From Micromonospora narathiwatensis (GTDB taxonomy: Bacteria > Actinomycetota > Actinomycetes > Mycobacteriales > Micromonosporaceae), in contig NZ_LT594324.1 of assembly GCF_900089605.1 (NCBI RefSeq), positions 4,960,001-5,024,000 of the forward strand: 64,000 nt of DNA. Direction: 5' to 3'. Positions 9,007-16,234 of the stretch are shown piece by piece (the first letter of the stretch is position 1; the number at the start of each line of letters is the position of its first letter). The position numbers and the translations under genes were made by a program. Below the pieces are notes generated by a model, which did no database searches, was not told the DNA's origin, and worked only from the letters and a program-made list of their open reading frames with translations.

Positions 9007-9654
9007 GTGGAGACGGCGGCACGTACGGGAGAGACGGCGCAGACCCTGGACCGGGGACTGCGGCTGCTGCACCTGGTCGCGGACGCGCCCGGCGGGTTGA
9101 CCGTCACCGAGGCGGCGCACCGGCTGGGCGTCGGCCGGGCGGCGGTCTACCGGCTGGTCGGCGCGCTGACCGAGCACGGCATGCTACGCCGGGACGGCGA
9201 GGGCCGGCTGCGGCTCGGCGTCGGCGTGCTGCACCTGGCCCGGCGCGCCCAGCCGCTGCTCGCCGAGGGGGCGTTGCCCGCGCTGCGCCGGCTGGCCGAG
9301 CAGGCCGGCGCGACGGCGCACCTGACCGTGGTCGAGGGCGGCGAGGGGGTCGCCCTCGCGGTCGTGGAGCCGAGCTGGACGTCGTTCCACGTGGCGTACC
9401 GGACCGGGTCCCGCCACCCGCTGGAGCGGGGCGCGGCGGGACGGGCCATCCTGGCCGGGCGGTCGGGCGCCGCCGGCCCGATCAGCACCAGCGGGGAACT
9501 CCAGTCCGGGGCGTACGGGGTGGCCGCGCCGGTGCTCGGGGTGCCCGGGCTGGAGGCGAGCGTAGGCGTGGTATCGCTGACTCCGCTCGACGTCGAGGTG
9601 GTCGGCGCCCAGGTGACCGGCGCCGCGACCGCGATCACCACCGCCCTCACCTGA
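9007..9654 (+). CDS. IclR family transcriptional regulator (short)
   Basis: A 215-residue protein. Residues about 10-70 form the winged helix ([49 protein letters not shown]), typical of IclR. The C-terminal effector domain begins near [34 protein letters not shown] and includes [13 protein letters not shown], where family members have a conserved PLHxTAxGKAxLA-like motif. The domain is shorter than the usual 170 residues and lacks the final cysteine-containing part, so ligand binding may be altered. It is divergent from cysS, and no obvious catabolic target gene is adjacent. Family is certain; targets and inducer are unknown. Confidence 0.82.
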   Translation: METAARTGETAQTLDRGLRLLHLVADAPGGLTVTEAAHRLGVGRAAVYRLVGALTEHGMLRRDGEGRLRLGVGVLHLARRAQPLLAEGALPALRRLAEQAGATAHLTVVEGGEGVALAVVEPSWTSFHVAYRTGSRHPLERGAAGRAILAGRSGAAGPISTSGELQSGAYGVAAPVLGVPGLEASVGVVSLTPLDVEVVGAQVTGAATAITTALT

Positions 9655-9662
9655 GCCTGCCC

Positions 9663-9727
9663 GGCTGACCGGGCTGGCGGGCTGGCCGGCTGGCCGGCTG
9701 GCGGGCTGGCTGACCGGGTTGGCCGGC
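9663..9727 (+). repeat. GGCTGGCC/GGCTGGCGG simple repeats
   Basis: About eight tandem, slightly varied copies of a GGCTGGC core directly after the IclR-like stop codon. This is probably slippage-generated low-complexity DNA. Confidence 0.7.
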
Positions 9728-9732
9728 TGCCG

Positions 9733-9830
9733 CATCGTCGGCGGAGTGGCGGTGTCGGCTCGCCCCAGACAACGCCAGATCGGCGGAGTGGCGGTGTCAG
9801 CTCGCACCGGACACCGCCAGATCGGCGAAA
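9733..9830. repeat. REP-like palindromic repeat, copy 1
   Basis: Two direct copies of TCGGCGGAGTGGCGGTGTC (starting near 9738 and 9779), followed by the inverted GACACCGCCAGATCGGCG. The core GTGGCGGTGTC is shared with copies near 11.2, 14.7, 35.6 and 49.7 kb. Confidence 0.65.
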
Positions 9831-9915
9831 AGGCGGGGGCGCGAGCGCCGTCCGACAGCGGACGGGCGGCCGTGCACGGGCCGGGCCTTACCACAGGTGG
9901 TGGGGGACGTGGCGG

Positions 9916-9959
9916 TTGTCCACAGGGCAGGGCGTGACAACGGGTCACGTTTGTCCACA
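9916..9959 (+). promoter_or_regulatory. two DnaA-box-like sites
   Basis: Perfect TTGTCCACA at 9916-9924 and 9951-9959, same strand and 35 bp apart. This matches the preferred DnaA box of high-GC actinobacteria. They lie 42 bp upstream of the DUF559-type gene. Confidence 0.5.
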
Positions 9960-10000
9960 GGGGTGTCGCTGGCTCGTCGCTCGCCGCCAGGCTGGTCGAC

Positions 10001-11221
10001 ATGTCTCCTCATCCGCACCGACCGGCCGAGCTGGCCTGGCAGGTCTTCCGGGGCTCGGACGTCATCCGGCGCGGGCTGCTGACCCGGCATCAGCTCCGGG
10101 GCGCGTCCTGGCTCCGCCTGCGGCACGACGTCTACGCCGACGCCCGGCTCGACCGTGATCACGCACTGGCGTGCCGCGCCGCTCTGCTCCGGCTGCCGCC
10201 GGGCACGCTGCTCGCCGGGCCCTCGGCCGCATACCTGCACGGCGTGGAGCACGCCGCGGGTTTCGCCGACGACGTGCACGTCCTGCTGCCGCCAAGGACC
10301 CGAGCGGACGCCCAGCCCGGAATCCGGGTCCACCGCATCCGTCCGGACGTGTCCCCCGCCTCCGCAGACCTCCTCGTCGCCGGCAGCGCCACCGCCGGAC
10401 CGGTGAGCACCATCAGCATCGCCGCCGGTGGAACCGGCCGCGCGGCCGAGCACGAGGCCACCTCCCGGCCTGTTCCGGCGTCGATTCCCGCCACCGCCTC
10501 CCGGCCTGTTCCGACGTCGATTCCCGCCACCGCCTTGCAGCCCGTTCGGACGTCGATTCCCGCCACCGCCCCCCAGCCCGTTCCGGCGTCGATTCCCGCC
10601 ACCGTCGGCCGGCCGGTGGCGCGGGCGACCCGGCCCGCCATCCTCCGATCCGGTGGGGTCGGAGGAGATCCCTCGCCCACTGGCCCTTCGTCCTGGCTGC
10701 CGCGCAGCGCCCCGGCGGCGTGTGCCTGGGAGACCGCGGTGTGGGTCGACCCCGTCCGGGCGGTCGGCGTCATCGACACGCTGCTGGGCAGTCGTCTGGT
10801 CAGCGCGGGCGCGCTCGCCGACCTGGCGGAACGCAATGTTGGACGACCTGGTGGCCGACGCGCCGGCTGGGTGTTCGGCCTGGCGGATCCGGCAGCGCAG
10901 TCTCCACCGGAGTCGCACCTACGGGTCCGCCTCGTGCTGGCCGGGCTGCCGCGACCGGTCGCACAACATCCGGTCCGGCTCGCCTCCGGGCTGGTCCTGC
11001 ATCCCGACCTGGCCTGGCCGCAGTTCCGGGTCGCGGTCGAGTACGACGGCACGTGGCACGCCGACGCCGACCAGCTGCACCGTGACCGACAGCGCCTCAA
11101 CCTGCTCGTCGGCGCCGGCTGGATGGTTCTGCACGTGACAAGCCGCCGCCTGCACCGCGACTTCCCCGCCGTGGTGCGCGAGGTCCGGGCAGCGCTCGTC
11201 GCTCGGGGATGGCGAGCGTGA
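10001..11221 (+). CDS. DUF559/AbiEi-like orphan protein with repeat insertion
   Basis: A 406-residue protein of a type abundant in actinobacteria. The N-terminal 120 residues (GLLTRHQLRGASWLRLRHDVYADARL, then LPPGTLLAGPSAAYLHGVE) resemble the AbiEi-like antitoxin helical domain. The C-terminal 140 residues (ESHLRVRLVLAGL, LHPDLAWPQFRVAVEYDGTWHADADQLHRDRQRLNLLVGAGWMVLHVT) resemble DUF559, a Vsr/restriction-endonuclease-like fold with a D...E-x-D arrangement. Between them lies a roughly 60-residue Pro/Ser/Thr-rich insert of four 12-residue repeats. Despite the AbiEi-like name, no toxin partner is next to it. Two DnaA boxes lie upstream. Nuclease activity is inferred from the fold only. Confidence 0.72.
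   Translation: MSPHPHRPAELAWQVFRGSDVIRRGLLTRHQLRGASWLRLRHDVYADARLDRDHALACRAALLRLPPGTLLAGPSAAYLHGVEHAAGFADDVHVLLPPRTRADAQPGIRVHRIRPDVSPASADLLVAGSATAGPVSTISIAAGGTGRAAEHEATSRPVPASIPATASRPVPTSIPATALQPVRTSIPATAPQPVPASIPATVGRPVARATRPAILRSGGVGGDPSPTGPSSWLPRSAPAACAWETAVWVDPVRAVGVIDTLLGSRLVSAGALADLAERNVGRPGGRRAGWVFGLADPAAQSPPESHLRVRLVLAGLPRPVAQHPVRLASGLVLHPDLAWPQFRVAVEYDGTWHADADQLHRDRQRLNLLVGAGWMVLHVTSRRLHRDFPAVVREVRAALVARGWRA
10461..10604 (+). repeat. 36-bp minisatellite, four copies, in frame
   Basis: Four adjacent 36-bp units (10461, 10497, 10533, 10569), each encoding a version of SRPVPASIPATA. The constant part of the unit is CGTCGATTCCCGCCACCG. They interrupt the linker between the two domains of the DUF559-type protein. 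Confidence 0.9.
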
Positions 11222-11236
11222 GGCACGCCGGAACGC

Positions 11237-11277
11237 CGATGTGGCGGTATCCAGGGGCACTGGATACCGCCACATCG
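11237..11277. terminator. REP-like palindrome, copy 2, probable bidirectional terminator
   Basis: Perfect 17-bp arms (11237-11253 and 11261-11277) carrying CGATGTGGCGGTATCCA, with a 7-nt loop, between convergent genes. Confidence 0.7.
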
Positions 11278-11304
11278 CCGACTAGCTGGGCTCACGCCCT
11301 CCCG

Positions 11305-12993
11305 TTAGGGCTTGAGGGGGGACTTCACCGCCGCGTAGGCGTCGACGACGCCGTACCCGTAGAAGCCGTTGAAGTTCGACGAGCCGGCGCAGTACGCGTC
11401 GAACTCGGCCGACCGGCCCTCGTTGGTGTAGGTCTGCAGCCGCGGCTCGGGGCAGGCGTGCTTCGCCGCGGTCCGGTACAGGTGCTGCTCGACCAGGTCC
11501 GGCGACATGCCGATGCCGTTCCGGCCCTCCTTCTTGCCGTACCGGCTGACGATCAGGGCCGCCACCCCGGCGACGTGCGGGGAGGCCATCGAGGTGCCCT
11601 GCAGGTAGGTGTAGTACCCGCACTCGCCCCTCGCCGTGCACTGCTTGAACACGAACGACTCGGCACCGGGCACAATGTCGCCGTTCTCGTCGACCGTGCC
11701 CTCCTCCTGGAGCACCTTCTTCGGGTACGTGGAGAGGATCATGTTGGCGTCGGTGCGGTACGAGTCGGTGCCGTAACCGTCCCGGAACCAGCCACCCGGC
11801 GCGGCGACCGAGATCTGCTCGGTGCCGTAGTTGGAGTAGTCGGCCTTCTTGCCCGACGGGCCGAGCGACGACACGCCGATCACGTGCGGGCCCTCGACCG
11901 GCAGGTCCCAGCAGCTCGCGTTGTCGATCGGCCGCGGATACGGGTCGGTCCCGTAGTCCGGGCTGCTCAGGTCCGTACGCGGGTTGCCGAGGTCCTCGTG
12001 GTTGTTGCCGAGCGAGCCGACCAGGGTGACGCCCTTGCGGTGGGCGAAGGTCAGCGCCCGCCTCATGGCCTCGATGGTGGTGCGCTGCTCGGCCTGCGCC
12101 TGCGGCGAGTCGGCCGGGTTGGCGGTGCAGTTGTAGAGCCACGGGTCGACGTAGAAGGACATGTTCACCACGTCGATGCCCGCGTTGCCCGCGTAGACCA
12201 GCGCGTTGACCACGGGGTTGAGGAAGAAGTATCCGCTGTCCTGGCCGCCCTTCAGCTCGACCAGGGAGACGTTCGGGGCCACCCCGGAGAGCCCGAAGCC
12301 GTTCGCGGCGGCGCCGATGGTGCCGGCGACGTGGGTGCCGTGGCCGCCGTCGTCGGTGCCGACCGGGTCGAGGCAGCTCGGCACCTCGCACGGACCGTCG
12401 ACGTCGGGCAGGTCGGGAGCGAAGTTGCGCGACAGCGCCCAGTTGAAGTTCGGCGCCAGGTCGGGGTTGCTGGCGTCGACGCCGGTGTCCAGGATGCCGA
12501 CGGTGACGCGCTTGTCACCGGGCTCGGTCTTGCGCGCCTGGTCGGCCCGGATCATCTCCAGGCCCCAGAGCTTGTCGTCGAGCGGATCCATCTTCTTGGC
12601 GTGGCCCTTGGCCTGCCCCTTGGCGGCGCCCTTGGTCGCCGCGGCGGCCAGCAGATGCTCCTGCTCGACGCGGTCCAGCTTGGGCTTGCGCCCGATTGCC
12701 TTCTGCTCGGCGGCTCCGACCAACGCCCCGGCGGCGGTGGCCCGGCTCACGAAGTCCGCCCGGTCGCTGGTGACCTCGAAGAGGCCGACATCCTCGGTGC
12801 GGGATACGACCGCGCCGCCCGCCGCGGTGATCGCGGCGATCGCGGCCTCGGTGGAGACGCCGCTCCGCGCCAGTACGGTGAAGGTCCGGGTGCTGGTCGG
12901 AGCGGCGTTCGCCGGGACGCCCAGTCCGGTCACCGTGAGTGCCAGCGAGGCCGCTGCCGCGACCATGCCGGCGGTGAAGCGCTTGCTCACCAC
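11305..12993 (-). CDS. secreted S8 (subtilisin-like) serine protease
   Basis: A 562-residue preproenzyme. It has a signal peptide (residues 1 to about 30, ending ANAA), then an inhibitor I9-like prodomain (TFTVLARSGVSTEAAIAAITAAGG...), a lysine-rich linker (GAAKGQAKGHAKK), and the S8 catalytic domain. The catalytic triad is Asp in GILDTGVDAS, His in GGHGTHVAGT and Ser in GTSMASPHVAG; the oxyanion Asn is in GSLGNN. Extra cysteines (CEVPSCLDP, NCTANP, QCTARGECGYY, CPEP) suggest disulphides in an extracellular enzyme. It acts outside the cell; the substrate is unknown. It is monocistronic, with a palindrome terminator downstream. Confidence 0.92.
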   Translation of the reverse strand: MVSKRFTAGMVAAAASLALTVTGLGVPANAAPTSTRTFTVLARSGVSTEAAIAAITAAGGAVVSRTEDVGLFEVTSDRADFVSRATAAGALVGAAEQKAIGRKPKLDRVEQEHLLAAAATKGAAKGQAKGHAKKMDPLDDKLWGLEMIRADQARKTEPGDKRVTVGILDTGVDASNPDLAPNFNWALSRNFAPDLPDVDGPCEVPSCLDPVGTDDGGHGTHVAGTIGAAANGFGLSGVAPNVSLVELKGGQDSGYFFLNPVVNALVYAGNAGIDVVNMSFYVDPWLYNCTANPADSPQAQAEQRTTIEAMRRALTFAHRKGVTLVGSLGNNHEDLGNPRTDLSSPDYGTDPYPRPIDNASCWDLPVEGPHVIGVSSLGPSGKKADYSNYGTEQISVAAPGGWFRDGYGTDSYRTDANMILSTYPKKVLQEEGTVDENGDIVPGAESFVFKQCTARGECGYYTYLQGTSMASPHVAGVAALIVSRYGKKEGRNGIGMSPDLVEQHLYRTAAKHACPEPRLQTYTNEGRSAEFDAYCAGSSNFNGFYGYGVVDAYAAVKSPLKP

Positions 12994-13112
12994 ATCAGAT
13001 CCTCTCGTTGAGGGACGTGGCAGTCATCCCACAACACATAGAGGAGTTTGACCAGACGTCCATTCGGACCAGACCGGTTCAGGCTTTCACCGGCGCGATC
13101 CGGACGGCCCGT

Positions 13113-14075
13113 TCATCGCTCGCCGGTCAGGACCGGCTCGGCCGGGGCGGGCGGAACAGCCTCCGGCGTGCCGCGCAGCTCGTCCAGCCGGACCAGGGCG
13201 ACCCCGACCACGATCAGCGCCCCGCCGAGCAGTTGGACGGGGCTCGGCAGCTCGCCCAGCACCAGCCAGGCGATGAGCACCGCGAACATCACCTCGGTCA
13301 GCCCGACGAACGAGGAGAGCCGCGCGCCGAGCAGCCGGGCCCCGGCGACGCCGGTCAGGTACGCGACCACGGCCGCGATCAGCGACAGGCCGGCGATCGG
13401 CACCAGCCAGCTCACCTGGTGCCCGGCGAAGTTCACGTCACCGCCGCTCGCCCGCAGCGGCAGCACGCCGAGCAAGCCGAGCAGGCCAAGCCCCAGCGCG
13501 CCGACGGCCATGCCCCCGCTGGCCATCACCACGGACGGCAGCGCGGCGTCGACCCGGCCGGCGATGACGAAGTACCCGGCCAGCCCGACCCCGGCACCCA
13601 GCCCCCAGAGCACCCCGACCGGATCGAGCCGCCCGGCGCCGGTCAGGTCCAGCACGAACACCAGCCCGCCCAGCGCGGTCAGCGAGCCGGCCACGGTGAG
13701 CAGCCGGGGCCGCTGGCCGTGGACCAGCCACATCCAGCCGACCACCAGCACGATGCCGAGGTATTCCAGCAGGAGTGCGACGCCGACCGGCAGATAGCGG
13801 ACCGCGTTGAAGAAACACGCCTGGGCGACCGCCACGCCGAGCAGGCCGAACACGACGATCGTGCCGGCGTTGCGGCGCAGCACCCGCCGCCGACCGCGCA
13901 GCGCCAGCACGGCCGGTACGGCCAGGACCAGCGCCGCGATGCCGACCCGGGCCACCACGACGGCCTCGGCGGACCAGCCGCCGTTGATCAGCGAACGGGC
14001 GAACGTGCCCGAGGTGGCGAAGGTGACCGCGGAGATCAGGGCCAGGCCGAGGCCGACGCCGGACCGTTCACGCAT
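13113..14075 (-). CDS. EamA/DMT family transporter
   Basis: A 320-residue membrane protein with ten predicted helices arranged as two EamA repeats (GLGLALISAVTFATSGTFARSLI... and GVLWGLGAGVGLAGYFVIAGRV...), as in drug/metabolite exporters of the RhaT/YdcZ type. The ATG at 14075 is chosen because AAGGAG lies eight bases upstream; an in-frame upstream ATG (14096) has none. The C-terminus is a short Pro-rich cytoplasmic tail. It is divergent from the CGNR regulator, which may control it. The substrate is unknown. Confidence 0.85.
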   Translation of the reverse strand: MRERSGVGLGLALISAVTFATSGTFARSLINGGWSAEAVVVARVGIAALVLAVPAVLALRGRRRVLRRNAGTIVVFGLLGVAVAQACFFNAVRYLPVGVALLLEYLGIVLVVGWMWLVHGQRPRLLTVAGSLTALGGLVFVLDLTGAGRLDPVGVLWGLGAGVGLAGYFVIAGRVDAALPSVVMASGGMAVGALGLGLLGLLGVLPLRASGGDVNFAGHQVSWLVPIAGLSLIAAVVAYLTGVAGARLLGARLSSFVGLTEVMFAVLIAWLVLGELPSPVQLLGGALIVVGVALVRLDELRGTPEAVPPAPAEPVLTGER

Positions 14076-14161
14076 CGACAGCTCCTTGATCCGCACGATC
14101 GGTCACGAGTGAAACCGGGCTATGCTGATGACGCTAGGCCGGCATCCTGACAGGAGTCAAG

Positions 14162-14710
14162 TTGCTCTTCGCCCATGACACCGAGTGCGGCCTGGTCGCC
14201 GCCGCCGGTCTTGTCAACACCGTCGGCCCGGACCGGGAGGAACTGCCTGACGTGGCTGCCCTCGACGCGTTCGTCGGCGTACACGGCTGGACCGGCCGGC
14301 ACGAACACACCGACGCGGAGCTGCGCCAGGTCCGCGCGCTGCGCCCCCGGCTCCGCCGGATCTGGTACGCCGACACCGACGAGGTGGTGGCGATCGTCAA
14401 CGGGCTGCTGCGCGAGTCGCATGCGCTGCCGCAGCTCGTCCGGCACGACGACGAGCCGTACCACGTGCACGCCGTGCCCCGCGACGCGCCGCTGGCGACC
14501 CGGATGGCGGTCGAGGCGGCCATGGCGCTGGCCGACCTGGTCCGGATGGGCGAGCTGACCCGGCTGCGCATCTGCGACCACCCGGACTGCGACAACGTGC
14601 TGGTCGACCTGTCGAAGAACCGGTCCCGCCGGTTCTGCGACGCCGGCTGCGGCAACCGCGCCGCGGTGAGCGCCTACCGCGCCCGCAAGGCGGCGTCCCA
14701 CTCCTGTTGA
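14162..14710 (+). CDS. CGNR zinc-finger / ABATE domain regulator
   Basis: A 182-residue protein with an N-terminal stress-response ABATE domain (DTECGLVAAAGLVNTVGP...) and a C-terminal CGNR zinc finger: CDHPDCDNVLVDLSKNRSRRFCDAGCGNRAAVSAYRARK, with four metal-binding cysteines and the namesake CGNR sequence. It is a probable DNA-binding transcription factor. The start is a TTG at 14162 with AGGAG five bases before it. The divergent EamA exporter is the natural candidate target, but this is inference from adjacency. Confidence 0.85.
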   Translation: MLFAHDTECGLVAAAGLVNTVGPDREELPDVAALDAFVGVHGWTGRHEHTDAELRQVRALRPRLRRIWYADTDEVVAIVNGLLRESHALPQLVRHDDEPYHVHAVPRDAPLATRMAVEAAMALADLVRMGELTRLRICDHPDCDNVLVDLSKNRSRRFCDAGCGNRAAVSAYRARKAASHSC

Positions 14711-14772
14711 TCCACTCCTTGTCGGCGAGATGGCGGTGTCCGTTGCAGGGTGATACCGCTGGATCCGCGATC
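14707..14772. repeat. REP-like palindromic repeat, copy 3 (degenerate)
   Basis: Begins TTGATCCACTCCTTGTCGGC, then GAGATGGCGGTGTCC, then an eroded right arm GGTGATACCGCTGGATC. It contains the stop codon of the CGNR gene and lies between convergent genes. Confidence 0.6.
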
Positions 14773-14789
14773 CCTAGTCGGAATCCGGG

Positions 14790-16199
14790 TCAGGGGTGGG
14801 TCATCCGGAGCAGGTCGAGGGCCTCGTCGAGCTGGGTCTCGCTGAGCTTGCCCGAGGCGACGTGCCCCCGGGAGATCACCACCTCGCGGATGGAGACCTG
14901 CTTCGCCAGCGCCTCCTTGGCGATCGAGGCGGCCTCGTCGTACCCGAGGTGGCGGTTGAGCGGGGTGACGATCGACGGCGAGCCCTCGGCGTACGCCAGG
15001 CAGACCTCGGCGTCCGCGACCAGGCCGACCACCAGGCGGTCGGCGAAGAGCCGGCTCGACGCGGCCAGCAGCTTGATCGATTCCAGCAGGTTGCGGCCCA
15101 TCACCGGGAGCATCACGTTCAGCTCGAAGTCGCCCTGCGAGCCGGCGAACGCCACCGTGGCGTCGTTGCCGATCACCTGGGCGCAGACCTGCCGCATCGC
15201 CTCGGCGACCACCGGGTTCACCTTGCCGGGCATGATCGACGAGCCCGGCTGGAGGTCGGGGATGCGCAGCTCACGCAGGCCGGCACGAGGGCCGGAACCC
15301 ATCCACCGGATGTCGTTGGCCACCTTGTACAGCCCGACCGCGATCGTGCGGAGCTGGCCGGAGGTCTCCACGAGCGCGTCCCGGGCGCCCTGCGCCTCGA
15401 AGTGGTTACGCGCCTCGGTCAGCGGCAGGCCGGTCGAGGCGCGCAGCTTCTCGATCACCTTGCCGGCGAAGCCCAGCGGGGTGTTGATGCCGGTGCCCAC
15501 GGCCGTGCCGCCCAGCGGCAGCTCGGCCAGCCGGGGCAGCGCACCCTCCAGCCGCTCCACGCCGTAGCGGACCTGGGCCGCGTACCCGCCGAACTCCTGG
15601 CCGAGGGTGACCGGCGTGGCGTCCATCAGGTGGGTGCGCCCCGCCTTGACCACCGTCTCGAACTCGGCCGCCTTCTCCTCCAGCGCGCCGGCCAGGTGCT
15701 TCAGCGAGGGGATCAGATCCTCCACCACGAACTGGGTGGCGGCCAGGTGGATCGAGGTCGGGAAGACGTCGTTGCTGGACTGCGAGGCGTTGACGTCGTC
15801 GTTGGGGTGCACGTCGCGGCCCAGCTCGCGGCCGGCCAGGGTGGCGATCACCTCATTGGCGTTCATGTTGGACGACGTGCCGGAGCCGGTCTGGAAGACG
15901 TCCACCGGGAACTGGTCGTCGTACCCGCCGTCGGCGACGTGCGCGGCGGCGGTGGCGATCGCCTCCGCCACGTCCGCCCCGATCACCCCCAGCTCGCCGT
16001 TGACCTGGGCGGCGGCTCCCTTGATCTGAGCCAGGGCCTTGATCTGGGCCGGTTCGATGCCGCGCCCGGAGATCGGGAAGTTCTGCACCGCGCGTTGGGT
16101 CTGCGCCCGCCACAGGGCCTCGGCGGGCACCTCCACCTCGCCCATCGAGTCGCGTTCGATCCGGTAGCCGGCCGCCTCTGGAGTCGTCACGCGTACCAT
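14790..16199 (-). CDS. fumC: fumarate hydratase, class II
   Basis: A 469-residue homotetrameric, iron-independent fumarase of the aspartase/fumarase superfamily, interconverting fumarate and malate in the TCA cycle. It shows the signature [12 protein letters not shown], the [14 protein letters not shown] and [15 protein letters not shown] active-site segments, and [19 protein letters not shown]. Length is normal. It follows the large AfsR-like regulator in the same direction with a 35-bp gap. The window encodes a second, unrelated class I fumarase about 5 kb further on. Confidence 0.94.
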   Translation of the reverse strand: MVRVTTPEAAGYRIERDSMGEVEVPAEALWRAQTQRAVQNFPISGRGIEPAQIKALAQIKGAAAQVNGELGVIGADVAEAIATAAAHVADGGYDDQFPVDVFQTGSGTSSNMNANEVIATLAGRELGRDVHPNDDVNASQSSNDVFPTSIHLAATQFVVEDLIPSLKHLAGALEEKAAEFETVVKAGRTHLMDATPVTLGQEFGGYAAQVRYGVERLEGALPRLAELPLGGTAVGTGINTPLGFAGKVIEKLRASTGLPLTEARNHFEAQGARDALVETSGQLRTIAVGLYKVANDIRWMGSGPRAGLRELRIPDLQPGSSIMPGKVNPVVAEAMRQVCAQVIGNDATVAFAGSQGDFELNVMLPVMGRNLLESIKLLAASSRLFADRLVVGLVADAEVCLAYAEGSPSIVTPLNRHLGYDEAASIAKEALAKQVSIREVVISRGHVASGKLSETQLDEALDLLRMTHP

Positions 16200-16234
16200 C
16201 CTGCCGCGCCCCTCGCCGATGCGCAGATGATCGC

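Larger units (their letters stand above)
9655..10000. other. repeat-rich intergenic region
   Basis: This 346-bp region holds no convincing gene. From left to right it contains a GGCTGGC-type simple repeat, a REP-like palindrome cluster, and two perfect actinobacterial DnaA boxes just before the DUF559-type gene. These are listed separately. Confidence 0.7.

Noticed and set aside
9655..10000. Transposon or insertion sequence remnant
   Set aside because: No transposase fragment or terminal repeats with target duplications; only simple repeats and palindromes.
10001..11221. Complete AbiE toxin-antitoxin system
   Set aside because: Only a solo AbiEi/DUF559-type protein is present; the genes on either side are an IclR-like regulator and a subtilase, not an AbiEii-type toxin.
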